NCBI RefSeq assembly: GCF_018446385.1
Contig: NC_055990.1
Coordinates: 140,256,996 to 140,320,995 of the forward strand
From: Zingiber officinale
Taxonomy: Eukaryota; Streptophyta; Magnoliopsida; Zingiberales; Zingiberaceae
DNA: 64,000 nt
Direction of reading: 5' to 3'
Shown here in pieces: positions 1 to 10,519 of the stretch; positions within the stretch are counted from its first letter, which is position 1, and every line of letters starts with the position of its first letter. The position numbers were made by a program, and so were the translations under genes. The notes below the pieces were generated by a model that was not told the origin of the DNA, made no database searches, and was given only the letters and a program-made list of their open reading frames with translations.

Positions 1-2421
1 TCTTATTTTTCCATCTCACAAATTCCCCCGCGAATTTGGGTGGGTAGATGCTCGGTCCAGCCATCTCGTGTGCTTCGTTCGGCGGTTAGTGTGAAGACCC
101 GATTTTGGACATGGTGATGGACACTAGTGGGCATACCTTTAAAGGTTAAGTTAGGTTCAACTCCTAGAAATCTTAATACCATAAAATTGAACCCAAGTTT
201 ATGATTACTTTGTGTCATGTGTAGGTTTGGATCTTAGGGATTTAGAATGTTGGGTCTAGTTACTCATATGTTTCTTCTATGCTCTTCATCATGAGAATTT
301 AATGAGTCACATATTAATTTTATGCGTTTTAAATTTGTATTCTAGTTATATCTATGTTTTTCTTGATTTCTATCAAGATGACTTAGTGAGTCATATGTTA
401 AAATTTTGTGACTATGTTTCTTTTGGTTTTATCATGATAATATAATAAGTCATGTGTTAATCCTTTTATGTAACTTAGACTTATTCTAGCTATGCCAATG
501 TTTCATGTGCTAAGTTGTAATGGTATGGTGGTCTTTCACATAGCCTTTTTAATGAATAGACAACCTTTCACCTAGCCTTTTTAATGAATGACCCTCCATC
601 TACTTGTAACTTTTATCTAGCCATGACCTTTCACCTAGCCTTTTTAATGAATGACCCTCCATCTACTTGTAACTTCCATCTTGCCATGACCTTTCACCTA
701 GCCTTTTTAATGAATGACCCTCCATCTACTTGTAACTTCCATCTAGCCACTTAGCCTTTTTAATAAATGACCCTCCATCTAGCCATCTCTTCATATGCCT
801 TGGCCACTGATAACCATGATTTTACTGTATTATTTTGATTCATACATGCATGGTTTGATGTTATGTTCATAGATAAAACCTATATTTGTATTACATTTTA
901 TGCATTGTCTTTATTCTTGGACTTAATTACAAATTATCTTATTTTTGGTGTTATTTGATGCTAATATTTGATTCTTACTTTGTAGGCATCAAAGGATCTT
1001 GGATTTGGAGCTATTAGAACCGAATTTGTGCTCGAATCGGAGTTTAAACGAGAAAATCAAGCTACGGAGCATTATGGACCGTTCATCCAAGATCGAAGGG
1101 ATCTGAGCCATCCATTGAAGATCTGGTCCATCTAACCTAAGGGAGAGTAGATCCAGACCCTAGATTAAGATCAACACCTTCAGATCGGAGTTAAAGCAAC
1201 TTTTCACCGTTGATCAAGATCCGAATTGCTCTCAGCCGAACGTTCAAATCTGGATCTGATTAAAATAGAAGCTACAGTAGCTTCATGTTTTTTGATCTCC
1301 TCCACACTGCATCGTGTTGCGTGGCATCTCCAGCGAGATTTTGACCCCGCTTCTTCTCCTATCAATCTCTCAAGCTTCGACTTCGGTGTAGAGCTTCACG
1401 GCAGCTTCATCCCGATCATCTGGAGCCATCGGCGGGCGTTCCCTCAGGCGGAATTCGACTCTCGGCGATCCTCTGTTCACCTTAGAATTGGCGGCGTTCC
1501 TCCACTCTAAGACTTCTCTTCCCATCAGAGACGCTTGGCGGAGTTCCTCCGGCGTTCCTGAGCTTCATTCGATGATCGTTCATCATTTGCAGCTTCCATC
1601 TAGATTCTGAGAGCCAGATTTCCAGCATTCCAGATTTTCGGCCCTATCTTAGGTTTTGGGTTGTTTCCAACTTGCCGAAGGCGTTCCTCTGGTGTAGCTA
1701 AGCAATTCCGAGCTGACACGCCGCTGAGATTCTCCGCTGATGACCGGAGTTGGGCGTTCTCGTCTCCGGCTTCTTGCGTGATGGCAAGAAGTGTTGCTTG
1801 GTTAGATTGGTTGTGAGATTGGAACGACTTACCATTTTATTTCATTTTGTTACTGTTTTAGAAGTTAGAACAGATTTCTTTGATGTTTGTTATGTTTTTA
1901 GCAAGTAATCTAGCATGTCATTACCTTGTTGAAGCTTAATTTGTGTTTAAGTTTTATTTGAGCATGGTTAATTGTTAAGTGATTAAGTTAGGATTTAAAT
2001 TAGTGCTTTAGATCAGAATTATCTTATGTCTTGTTATTTCATTCTATGCTTAAAATTAGATTTAATTGTGTTTTGTATTTCATTCTTAGTTTGAGTGTGT
2101 TAATGATTTAATCACAACGTAAAGGTGACAATGTGCTATGGTTTGATAGTTGGCACCTAGGTAGATTTTATTTATGCATTAGATTAGTTTCTAATTTGCT
2201 GTGCTTTTCATTTGTTGGATTTAAATTCAAAGCTTAAACCCCCCATTTATATATTAAACCCCGAAAGATAGGAATAACATGCAATCCTAGATTACATCCT
2301 ACCGTTAGTTTCTCGAGAAATTCGATCCTGGGCTCGTTATTACAACATCATTGTGTATGTAAGGGGTTCATGGATATAAATTGTTCATTTGATTTGCGGG
2401 TGTGACAGACTGCGCTCATCA
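1..2421 (+). repeat. Putative gypsy-type LTR segment (non-coding)
   Basis: No credible coding region is seen; short open frames such as 1226-1510 have no recognisable domain. The stretch at about 2290-2421 has a phrase of the type found at the end of Athila/Tat-like 5' LTRs (a TTCGATCCTGGGCTCG-like block followed by a CGCTCATCA end). From about 950 to 1800 the DNA is richer in GC and resembles an LTR or leader. The left end and any TSD are outside the window or not visible, so this could be a solo LTR or a fragment. Family assignment is an inference. Confidence 0.35.
531..790. repeat. 63-bp tandem repeat, about four copies
   Basis: The phrase GACCTTTCACCTAGCC followed by TTTTTAATGAATGACCC recurs with a 63-bp step (for example at 625 and 688). 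Flanking copies are degenerate or shortened. It lies in non-coding DNA. Confidence 0.85.
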
Positions 2422-2941
2422 GCCACCCCTTCATACCTATAAATAGTCAATGCATTGTCTTCCAAATGGACACTAAAACCTTTATGCAAGTTCCTGCCCA
2501 AGTTTCAATTAACAAGTGCAAGTTCAAGTCTCGTAAAGTTTTTGTCCAAAGCTAAAGAAGTTGCTGACTCTGTAAGTGGGCTTTTCGTTTCGAGTATAGC
2601 TGTAGACTATGTTTACATTTTATCATTTTATATTGCAAATTCATTTCTTTTTATTCCAAGGTGCACTATTATGACTCAAGTTAGATATGGTAAAGGAAAT
2701 TTCCAAAAATATGATAAGATATGACAAGTTATGTCCCTGATGCGGTGGGTAATAATAACCGATATATGGCCTCACACCTTAGAGGAATTACATATAGGGG
2801 ACTGATCAGTAAAAGAAAATTTCTGAAAATATGAAAAGATATGACAAGTTATGGTCCTGATGCGGTGGGTAATAATAACCGACATATATGGCCTCACCCC
2901 TTAGAAAAAAAGGTAGATCTGCTATCTTAGCGGCCCCCTAG
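2422..2941. other. Unassigned spacer with a 120-bp tandem duplication
   Basis: No gene is supported here. Two copies of a block containing ATATGACAAGTTATG and TGATGCGGTGGGTAATAATA lie 120 bp apart (about 2693-2813 and 2814-2905). The short open frame at 2455-2724 crosses the duplication and has no protein-like features. Confidence 0.6.
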
Positions 2942-3115
2942 TGTTGGGTTTGCAAGGTTGCAAACATAGTCCCACATTGTAAAACACATGGGAAAGATCA
3001 TGGTTTATAAAGAGAAAAGATATCTCCATTAGCATCAGGCCTTTTGGGGAGAGCCCAAGAGCAAAGCCATGAGGGCTTAGGCCCAAAGTGGACAATATGA
3101 TGCAAATGTGGAGAT
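2942..3115 (+). mobile_element. TRIM-type LTR fragment
   Basis: This block is the reverse complement of 39607-39803 with a modest number of differences (shared: TTGCAAGGTTGCAAACATAG, TATAAAGAGAAAAGATATCTCC-like promoter region, GGGCTTAGGCCCAAAGTGGA). It starts with TGTTGGG and is cut at its 3' end by the SIRE-like LTR that begins at 3116, so the last roughly 25 bases are missing. No primer-binding site is left on this side. Confidence 0.65.
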
Positions 3116-3296
3116 TGTTGGTGCAATATTCCCCAGGTTAAGGTTGACCAAGTTGACTGAGCTTGAATTGAGTCAAGCTCGAGTCTTGATATTTGGATTT
3201 CGATGTTTGACAATACATATAGACAACACATGAAGATTGTGGGGAGATTGTGAAGGAGACTCAAGTAGGTCAAGGGTGACTGGATACTTGACTAGA

Positions 3297-4010
3297 AAAT
3301 CCTAGTGAGTGAAGCTAGGTGAAAGTCCTGGTGAGTGAAGCCAGGCAGAAGGAAAATCCTAGTGAGTGAAGCTAGGTGAAAGTCCTAGTGAGTGAAGCTA
3401 GGCAGAAGGAAAGTCCTGGTGAGTGAAGCCAGGTGAAAGACCTAGTGAGTGAAGCTAGGCAGTTGAAAGTCCTGGTGAGTGAAGCCAGGCAGATGGGAAG
3501 TCTTAGTGAGTGAAGCTAGGCAATTGGAAGTCCTAGTGAGTGAAGCTAGGCAGAAGAGAAATCCTGGTGAGTGAAGCTAGGCAGAAGAGAAATCCTGGTG
3601 AGTGAAGCCAGGTGAAAGACCTAGTGAGTGAAGCTAGGCAGAAGGGAAGTCCTGGTGAGTGAAGCTAGACAAGGAAAATCCAGATAGACCAAGGATGATC
3701 GGACATCTGGTGTTGGGAAGTCCAAGTAGGTCAAAGGGATTTACTAGATACTTGGCACAAGAAAAATCCAGATAGATCAAGGATGATCGGACATCTGGTG
3801 TTGGGAAGTCCAAGTAGGTCAAAGGGGTTGACCGGATACTTGGCACGAGAAATCCAGGTGGATCAAGGTTGATCGGACACCTGGTGAAGATAAGTCCAAG
3901 TGAGTCAAGGTTGACCGGACACTTGGTGAGCGAGTTCTAGCAGGTTAAGGGTGACCGGATGCTAGGCATAATGTACCAACAGGTCATAGGTGACCGGATG
4001 TTGGTTTAAG
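3297..4010 (+). repeat. Minisatellites in the SIRE-like LTR
   Basis: From 3297 to about 3670 a unit near 30 bp recurs (AAGTCCTAGTGAGTGAAGC then TAGGCAGAAGG). From about 3680 to 4010 a longer unit recurs with GGTCAAGG, GACCGGA and ACTTGG blocks. Related blocks in reverse orientation occur in the LTRs at 44215-46366 and 57018-58748. Confidence 0.85.
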
Positions 4011-4047
4011 GGGCTTTGGACTTGATTTTGGACAAAATCAAGGAGCT

Positions 4048-4378
4048 GGATCGATCAGTCGATCGATTGGCTCATGCCCAATCGATCGGTCGATCGATTG
4101 GGTGAGTCCCTGCGACAAGCCTTCTCCCAATCGATTAGTGGATCGATTGGGGAGAAGCATCACGCGAACAGAACAGCTCTGGATCGATCAGCCGATTGAT
4201 CCTGAGCCCCCAATCGATCAGACGATCGATTGGGAAGCTGCGATTTCGTGCGATGGGGTCTAGTTCGATCAACCGATCGATCCAGACATTTTTCCGAGAG
4301 CACAGAGGTGCTCTGGATCGATCCACCGATCGATCCAAAGCCTCCCCGATTGATTGGGAGCAATCCAATCGATCAAGA
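4048..4378 (+). promoter_or_regulatory. Palindrome cluster (ATCGAT type) in U3
   Basis: About eight inverted-repeat units with arms of the type CAATCGATC / GATCGATTG or GGATCGATC / GATCGATCC, separated by 3-4 bases, fill this stretch. It lies just before the weak TATA-like sequence near 4395, the usual place of U3 promoter elements. The same motif recurs inside the element at 17281-17461. Confidence 0.7.
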
Positions 4379-4898
4379 TCCGACCGTTGGCATCATATTT
4401 AGCTGCAGGCATTCTATTCCTTCGGCAGAACTTCCAGATTTCATTTCCGATCTTCACAGCAGCTTCTCCACAGCGTTCTTCCACTCTCACCGCCAGTTCT
4501 TGAAGGATCTTGGAGAGACATCCAAGTCAAGAGGCGTGACTACAACAAGAAGAAGAAGCTAGGGTTAGGGTTTTCATTGCATATCTTGTAAGATATTTCT
4601 TGTATTTATCTTCCCTTGCTTTCTTGTTGTATTGAGAGTATTGTAGGGCTTCTCCGCCTTTGGTAGTTACCATAAAGGAGTGTTTTTCATAGTGGAAGGT
4701 GCGTGAGTGTGTGGATCCTTGGATTAGTCACCTCTTTTGAGGTGGATACCAAGTAAATCCTATTGTTAGCGTTGTGTATTGTGTTTCTTTGTATTTCCAC
4801 TGCATATCTTTGAAGAAACAAGCAACGTCGAGCAAGACGAGCGCACCGAGCTATTCACCCCCCCCCTCCCCTCTAGCTACATAATCGGTCCTAACAAG

Positions 4899-4910
4899 TG
4901 GTATCAGAGC
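4899..4910 (+). other. Primer-binding site, tRNA-iMet
   Basis: TGGTATCAGAGC, complementary to the 3' end of initiator tRNA-Met as usual for plant copia elements, two bases after the LTR. Confidence 0.92.
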
Positions 4911-5020
4911 AAGGCCGCTCTTCACCGGAATCATCACCGGAAGGGTCAACAAGCTAGAGGGTGAAGAAGTTGAAGCAATTCTACAAGTCGAAGAATTCAT
5001 CACAAGAAGCTCAACTTCAA

Positions 5021-5672
5021 ATGGAATTCCAAGACGGGTTTGGATTCGACACAAGGGTGCCTCCACCATATGTATCTACAAGCTTCAATTCTTGGAAATC
5101 AAGAATTGAGAATTTTCTTATGATGGAGATAGAGCAATGGTTTGCTCTCATGGAAGGCTTTGAAGCTCCAACAAACTCCAAGGGCAAGCCTCTCAAGAGG
5201 AGCAAGTAGAGCCAAGAACAAATCCAAAGATGTGAGGCCAATGACAAAGTGACCAAACTTTTGGTCAATTTATTGCCGAGCAACATCTTGGAGAAAATTG
5301 GAAAATTTGAAGATGCCAAAGAGCTATGGAGCAAATTAGCATTGCTTCATGAAGAACCCTCCACTGTACCAAGTCAAGATAAATCCAAAGAGAGCGACTC
5401 ATTGGAGCAAGACCAAGAGGAGGAAGACTCCGAGGTTGAGAGATGCTCAACTTCAAAAGAAGAAGTCCAAGAAGCCTCATCTTCAAAGGAGTACAATGAA
5501 AAGGCAAAGAGGGAGCATACTCTTTGTTCCATATACAAGATGAAGATGAAGAAGCCTCCACCTCTAGGATTGAGGGGGAGAAACTTTCGATGACACCGGA
5601 TCAAGAAGAAGGAGAAGTCTCCACATCCGGGTCAAGAGGAGAAGAGGATGAAGAAGCTTCCTCCTCCACAAG
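5021..5672 (+). pseudogene. gag: SIRE-like gag, N-terminal part (broken)
   Basis: The frame opens at ATG 5021 and encodes the start of a copia gag (F-x-SWKSRIENFL, then LLPSNILEKIGKFEDAKELWSKL and the acidic SKE/SS-rich linker). A TAG at 5207-5209 interrupts the frame, which then continues to 5593. The acidic tail moves to another frame near 5524-5600, so at least one frameshift is present. The Athila-like element is inserted right after the TSD at 5668-5672; the rest of gag resumes at 14833. The product would have formed the retrotransposon particle; it is certainly not functional now. Confidence 0.82.
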
Positions 5673-7333
5673 TGTTACGCTCCGCAAGTGTACGGAAATG
5701 TCGCAAGTAATATAAAAGATTATCGTATCCACAGGGACTGGAATAAGCACTAGAAATGTCTCAATGCGAATTAGCTAAACAACTATCCAATTGTTTCAAA
5801 TGCAGAGGTGAAGGTAAACAAATCTAATATTAGAGATCAACAAACAAGAGTTTAGTGTTTTGGGTTATGATAAAGGGAGATTCTAGGAGTTTCGGTTTCT
5901 TTGTAAGATTTCTTGAATGTAAATGGTTCACCAATTCTTATCCCTCAATTGCCAAACACTTGTAGAAAGTTGTCGGTTCTCTCTTGCAATAGATAACCGG
6001 CTAAGGACTGAGAAATGTATCTAAATATGATCAATTAGACGTGAACCTACGTTGTCCTTACACGGAAGCGCACCCATTACTATGCCTTCCTCGGATATCA
6101 ACATAGAAGCCCACAACTTATTAATCTATCAAGATACAAGAAACTAATCACAAGATCCATCCTACTCTCTTGAATATTCCTATTTCCTCTTCAAGATTAT
6201 CTCTCAAACGTCCTTACACGGGCTTGCACCTGTCACGTGGATCCCTCGGATGATCGAGTGAGAGTTTATCTTTACAAAGTCCACAAGAAATCCAAACAAT
6301 CAATCAAGAATGAGAATTAAGCACAAATCACCATTAATCATTCAAGATCTAATTGATACAAGCAAGACAATGTCATTGAAACAAGAAATTGGCAAATCCA
6401 TAAGAGATTACATCAATTCATCATACAAATACTCCCTTAATCCTAGAATACAAGATCTACTCCATGAATCGAGGAAGAATACCCGAAGAAATAAAGATTA
6501 CAAGCATTTCTTAAATCTCCAATCCAAGAAACCAAGAAAAGGGGGAAAGAGAAAACTTATCTACGAAGAAGCCTCGTCTTCGGATCCAATCCTCGCTCCG
6601 GAGTCGAAATCGTCAAGAACTCCCCTCGAATCGCCCAAAAATCCTCCCAAGAATGGGAGGAAACCACCAAATCTTGCCTTCTCCCAAAGGGGGAGAGATC
6701 CCCTTTCAATTCATGAAGGAGGGTTTAAATAGAGGAGGAAATCGGGCGCCACACGACCCCATGACACGGTCGTTCACACGGCCATGTCCAGTTCCTTCTC
6801 TGCCAAAGCTACACGGCCGTGTGACTCACACGGCCAGGACCCTTCTGTTCTCTGGAAATGCTACACGGCCATGTGGTGCACACGGCCACCACCTGCTTGG
6901 CCTCTGGAAATGCTACACGGCCGTGTGGTGCACACGGCCACCACCTGCTTGGCCTCTGGAAACCTCACACGACCGTGTAGATCTACACGGCCATGTAAGG
7001 CATCTGCTCTAATTTCTTCAAATCAAGACACGACCGTGTGAGATTCACACGGCCATGTCCTCTTCCCTTCCTGTTAAAACTACACGGCCGTGTGTGGTAC
7101 CCGGCCTGATGCTCTCTCCCTTCAATTCCTTCCAAGCTTGGCCGAGGACGCATAATCTTCACCAATTTCGACTCCTGTGTACAAAAAATGCACAAAAAGC
7201 AGATCTCCGAACCAAAAGAGTAAATATGCTAAAAGGAAAGCTGGAAGTATAAAAGTGCATAGATCAAGCATGCTCAAAGTATGTAAATGTGCGTAAAAAT
7301 ATGCATAAAAGAGTATATAATCTACGCACATCA
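5673..7333 (-). repeat. 3' LTR of the Athila-like element
   Basis: On the plus strand it runs from TGTTACGCTCCGCAAG to CTACGCACATCA. It is matched by 13180-14827 nearly base for base; the visible differences are a few substitutions and short indels in the palindrome-rich part. On the minus strand the TATA-like box TATTTAAA lies at 6724-6731. Confidence 0.92.
6751..7106 (-). promoter_or_regulatory. ACACGGCCGTGT palindrome cluster in U3 (3' LTR)
   Basis: Many copies of the 12-bp perfect palindrome ACACGGCCGTGT or its half-sites (CACACGGCC, GGCCGTGTG) are spaced by 20-40 bases. In the direction of transcription (minus) the cluster ends about 20 bases before the TATA-like box at 6724-6731. The motif also occurs inside the element at 10046-10390. 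Confidence 0.75.
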
Positions 7334-7350
7334 CACCCTCAGACTTAAAC
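7334..7350 (-). other. Polypurine tract of the Athila-like element
   Basis: On the minus strand GTTTAAGTCTGAGGGTG directly precedes the 3' LTR. A near copy, TTTAAGTCTGGGGGGTG, lies about 1 kb upstream at 8324-8340. Confidence 0.7.
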
Positions 7351-8469
7351 CTTTGCTTGTCCTCAAGCAAAATGCTGCAGTCTAAATTCATATGTTCTAC
7401 AACACATTCATAAAACCTAGTGCACTTTCCTAACTCTATCAAAAAGTTTCATTAACAAGCGTGATCATGGAAACAAGTAAAGTATGGTTCAAGCATAAGA
7501 ATCTTGTGCACCGTGTAAAAGTAACTCAACACCCTTCAAGTTTCAATCCATGTCCTAGTCAAGTCGTCATCAAATTTGAATTCCTAGTGTTTCCAGTGAA
7601 AGACAAGTAACCAGTGATAGGCACTTACTCACCATTCAGTTGGTTCATAATTCTCAACTAACCCAAAGTCTCAAAGGTGTGCTCAATCTCAAGGGAAGCT
7701 AAGCAGTCATTTCCCCAGTAACCTAACTCGGTCTCAAAGGGGTGACTTGCTAGATTCCACTCATGACAACTGTTTTTTATATCCCTTATTTTTTTTTTAA
7801 GCGTTTGCATTGTGCAAAACTTATTCACAAATGTACTTTTAGCACACATGTTGGGATATTTTGATTTTTCCAAATGAGCTTTAATGATTTAAGCCTCATC
7901 CAGTAACCAAAATGAAAGTTGAGAAATCACCATGGAAACCAAGTACTAAGCAAACAAGATGAATCATGACTATTTCAATGACATCAACTATTCAAGCATC
8001 AAGCACAAGTGTAGTGAAGATAAAATCCTTAAGGTTGAACCAAAACTAAAACTCATTACCATAAGATTTTTAGCTTATTAATGCTTCCCAAGATAGAAAA
8101 AAGAACTACACAAAGTTTACTACTAGCATCATTCGAACATCATGAATCAAGACAATAATCGTGCTAACATTTCACTTGAATCCAAGAAAGCATATAAGTG
8201 AAGATTTGATGTTCTCAAAAGCCATGATTATTTCAAAAACAAGCAAAATAAAGCAACAAGCAATGAAAATAAGAACCAACATGAAAAACTAACAAAAACT
8301 AAAAACTCCCATGACATACATAACACCCCCCAGACTTAAACTTTGGACGAGGGAAAGGAGGTCTACGACGTGGTTGGCCAATAGGAAAACTAGGAAAACC
8401 TGGAATCTCACCCAAGGATCTATGATACTCATATAAAGCATCTACTTGTTGGCTAGTAAGCATCATGCT
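7351..8469 (-). other. 3' untranslated region of the Athila-like element
   Basis: AT-rich DNA between the stop of the 3' ORF and the polypurine tract. No ORF of note is present. It holds a second polypurine-like block at 8324-8340, just after the ORF stop. Confidence 0.6.
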
Positions 8470-9828
8470 CTACATAAAATCTCTCATCCTAGCCTGATCA
8501 GTATCATAATCCTGCACAAACTCATCCACTTGACCTTGAAAATTCCTCGTAAACTGAAAATGATTTTGTACCTCCCTAAACTGATCATCAGATAAAGAGA
8601 AGCGCCCCTCCAACATTTTTCGTTGGGCATCTTGCTTCTCATGAAGTGATTCTAGAGACGTACGAAAATATGAAAAATCAAACCTAGAAGATCCCGTGCC
8701 ATATGCAAAAGAATGCCTAGCAGGCTCCATAAAACTAGAAGGCTGCGGGTGTCTAGATGACGAGGGCTCATGATGTGGCTCAGTGTCTCTAGGTATAGAA
8801 GGGTTATCCTCAAAATCTAACTCAGAAATTACCCAATTAGCCGGGTTACGAATAGTAGTTCGTTCAGGAAAAGGAAGGGGTAAAGGAGAACTACTCCTCC
8901 TAGGAAACGTGAAACCATTCTCATCCCGAACGATCATTTTCATAGCAAGACATGCATCAATGTCAATCATGTCATTACCATGAATTATTTCCAACCCATC
9001 AACATCAAGATTTAAATTATAAGCTATTCGGGTAATCAAACCACCAAAAACAATTGATCCCGATGATGCCCTAGCAGATCTTAATAAGGTTTGAACAAAA
9101 TGAAAACCAGAATCAAATTCAACCTTATAAAGCATAGCCCATAAAGCATAAAGCTCTATCTTTTTAACCACCCCATCACTCTCTCCCCTACCAAAAATAG
9201 TTTTACTCATGACTCTATGTAGATACCTAAAGATGGGGTTTTGCATATTGGAGGCCTTAGCTCTTGAAGGCTCATAAGGTTGATCTAACCCAGTTATTGC
9301 ATTCCAAAAATGATTCCAATTAAACCTTGGATCAAACCTACGAGGGCTATCGGTGGTTAATCCAAAACAAGAATTAAAGTCACTAAATGCCCATAGAAAT
9401 TCTTGATTCATTAGTCTAAATGAGATTTTTCCAAAATAATCATCTTCATTAGTAAAATGGACATCCAATGAACTTAAAAATTCCAAAACAAGACGAGGAT
9501 ATGTAGGCAAATGTGTGTACATAATATCACTCCAATCCAAAAACCCAATCATCAAATCTACATCTTCCCTAATTCCAAGCATATCAAGAACAGTTGGGTC
9601 CATATATCTAGTATACACTATCTTTCTATTGACAAGAATTGCAAATCTAGTTACTTGATCATCATTTCTAAACACAATATTGAATTCATTGTTATTACCT
9701 TCGTTGCGTGAAGTCCTTTTGCCTTTGCCCTTCACTGGTTGTTTTCCTTTGTCCCTTGATGGCTCCTTCCCTTTGTCTCCACTGGATCCACCACCTCCTT
9801 TGCGAAGTTTCTTCAAAATGTTGGACAT
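8470..9828 (-). CDS. Athila-type 3' ORF, unknown function
   Basis: An intact 452-codon frame opens at ATG 9828. Visible parts: a basic Gly/Lys/Ser-rich N-terminus (about residues 1-45), a globular region (about 50-310) with LPTYPRLVLEFLSSLDV and a long helical stretch around KIELYALWAMLYKVEF, a Pro/Ser-rich linker, then a likely coiled coil (about 375-452). The globular part resembles the plant retrotransposon protein family filed as ATHILA ORF-1 or 'putative plant transposon protein'; this is recognition by pattern, not by search. No signal peptide or membrane segment is clear, so an envelope role is not supported. It is preceded by what looks like its own promoter (9829-10390). The intact frame suggests recent selection or recent insertion. 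Confidence 0.8.
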   Translation of the reverse strand: MSNILKKLRKGGGGSSGDKGKEPSRDKGKQPVKGKGKRTSRNEGNNNEFNIVFRNDDQVTRFAILVNRKIVYTRYMDPTVLDMLGIREDVDLMIGFLDWSDIMYTHLPTYPRLVLEFLSSLDVHFTNEDDYFGKISFRLMNQEFLWAFSDFNSCFGLTTDSPRRFDPRFNWNHFWNAITGLDQPYEPSRAKASNMQNPIFRYLHRVMSKTIFGRGESDGVVKKIELYALWAMLYKVEFDSGFHFVQTLLRSARASSGSIVFGGLITRIAYNLNLDVDGLEIIHGNDMIDIDACLAMKMIVRDENGFTFPRRSSSPLPLPFPERTTIRNPANWVISELDFEDNPSIPRDTEPHHEPSSSRHPQPSSFMEPARHSFAYGTGSSRFDFSYFRTSLESLHEKQDAQRKMLEGRFSLSDDQFREVQNHFQFTRNFQGQVDEFVQDYDTDQARMRDFM

Positions 9829-10390
9829 CTTGATGAGTTTAGATAGGGGAAGAATTGTCTAGGGTTGGAAAAATGGAACTCAAAGAACAAAACTTCAAAG
9901 AGCAAAGATCTTAGGTTAGGAGAACAAAGAGTCCAAGTCTTAGAGAGGAGGAGAATCCGGATCTAAGAGATCTTGAGAGATTAGAGAGGAGTTTTTAAGA
10001 GATTGGGAGAGAAAGAGATGTTTTGGAGAGTTAGGGGTGTGCGGAACACGGCCAAGATCTGGCCGTGTAAGGTAGAAAGAGGACTTTAATAACTCTCCTA
10101 CATGGGCCGTGCAGATCCACACGGCCTCCCCCTCTTACTTCTCTGGATTCTTCGCACGGCCGTGTCTGGGACACGGCCTCTCCATCTTTCTTCTCGGAAT
10201 TCTTTGCACGGCCGTGTTTGGGACACGGCCTAGACCTTTTTCTCCTCGGGATTCTTTACACGGTCGTGTTTGAGACACGGCCTAGACCTTTTTCTCCTCG
10301 GGAGATCCTACACGGTCGTGTCTAGATGACACGGCCCAAGCACTTCCCTTCTCTGCAACCTTTGCCTGGCCGTGTATAGCACACGGCCGG
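9829..10390 (-). promoter_or_regulatory. Likely internal promoter and leader of the 3' ORF
   Basis: In minus-strand order: an ACACGGCCGTGT-type palindrome cluster (10390-10046), a TTAAAAAC box (9991-9997), a pyrimidine-rich leader of about 160 bases with CCAACCCTAG (9859-9868), and the ATG at 9828. The cluster is the same motif as in U3 of the LTR. The order matches that found before the 3' ORF of the SIRE-like element at 60650-61065. Promoter activity is inferred. Confidence 0.55.
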
Positions 10391-10519
10391 GCTCTGTTTT
10401 GCACCTAACCTGAAAACAAAATCAAAAGAATGCATCAAACTAAAAGAAATTAAAATACAAATCAAAACTAACTAAAAGAACCTTTGGGTTGCCTCCCAAG
10501 AAGCGCTTGTTTAAGGTCT

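Larger units (their letters stand above)
3116..4896 (+). repeat. 5' LTR of the SIRE-like element
   Basis: It runs from TGTTGGTGCAATATTCCCC to CGGTCCTAACA, with TG...CA ends, and is followed after two bases by the primer-binding site. The same start is found at 18342, directly after the polypurine tract, which fixes the LTR boundary. Inside are minisatellites (3297-4010), a palindrome cluster (4048-4378) and a weak TATA-like CATATTTAG at about 4395. Confidence 0.88.

Noticed and set aside
1226..1510. 94-codon frame in GC-richer DNA
   Set aside because: No domain; position and composition fit an LTR or leader better than an exon.
3297..3670. Regular short repeats resembling a CRISPR array
   Set aside because: The units abut with no unique spacers, and the context is a plant LTR.
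4135..4562. Overlapping open frames on both strands with SIDRSIDR-like repeats
   Set aside because: They cover the ATCGAT palindrome cluster of the LTR; palindromes without stops keep both strands open. No domain, no conservation reason.
6310..6732. 140-codon plus-strand frame, repeated at 13816-14238
   Set aside because: It is antisense in the Athila-like LTR; it appears twice only because the LTRs are twins. No domain is recognisable.
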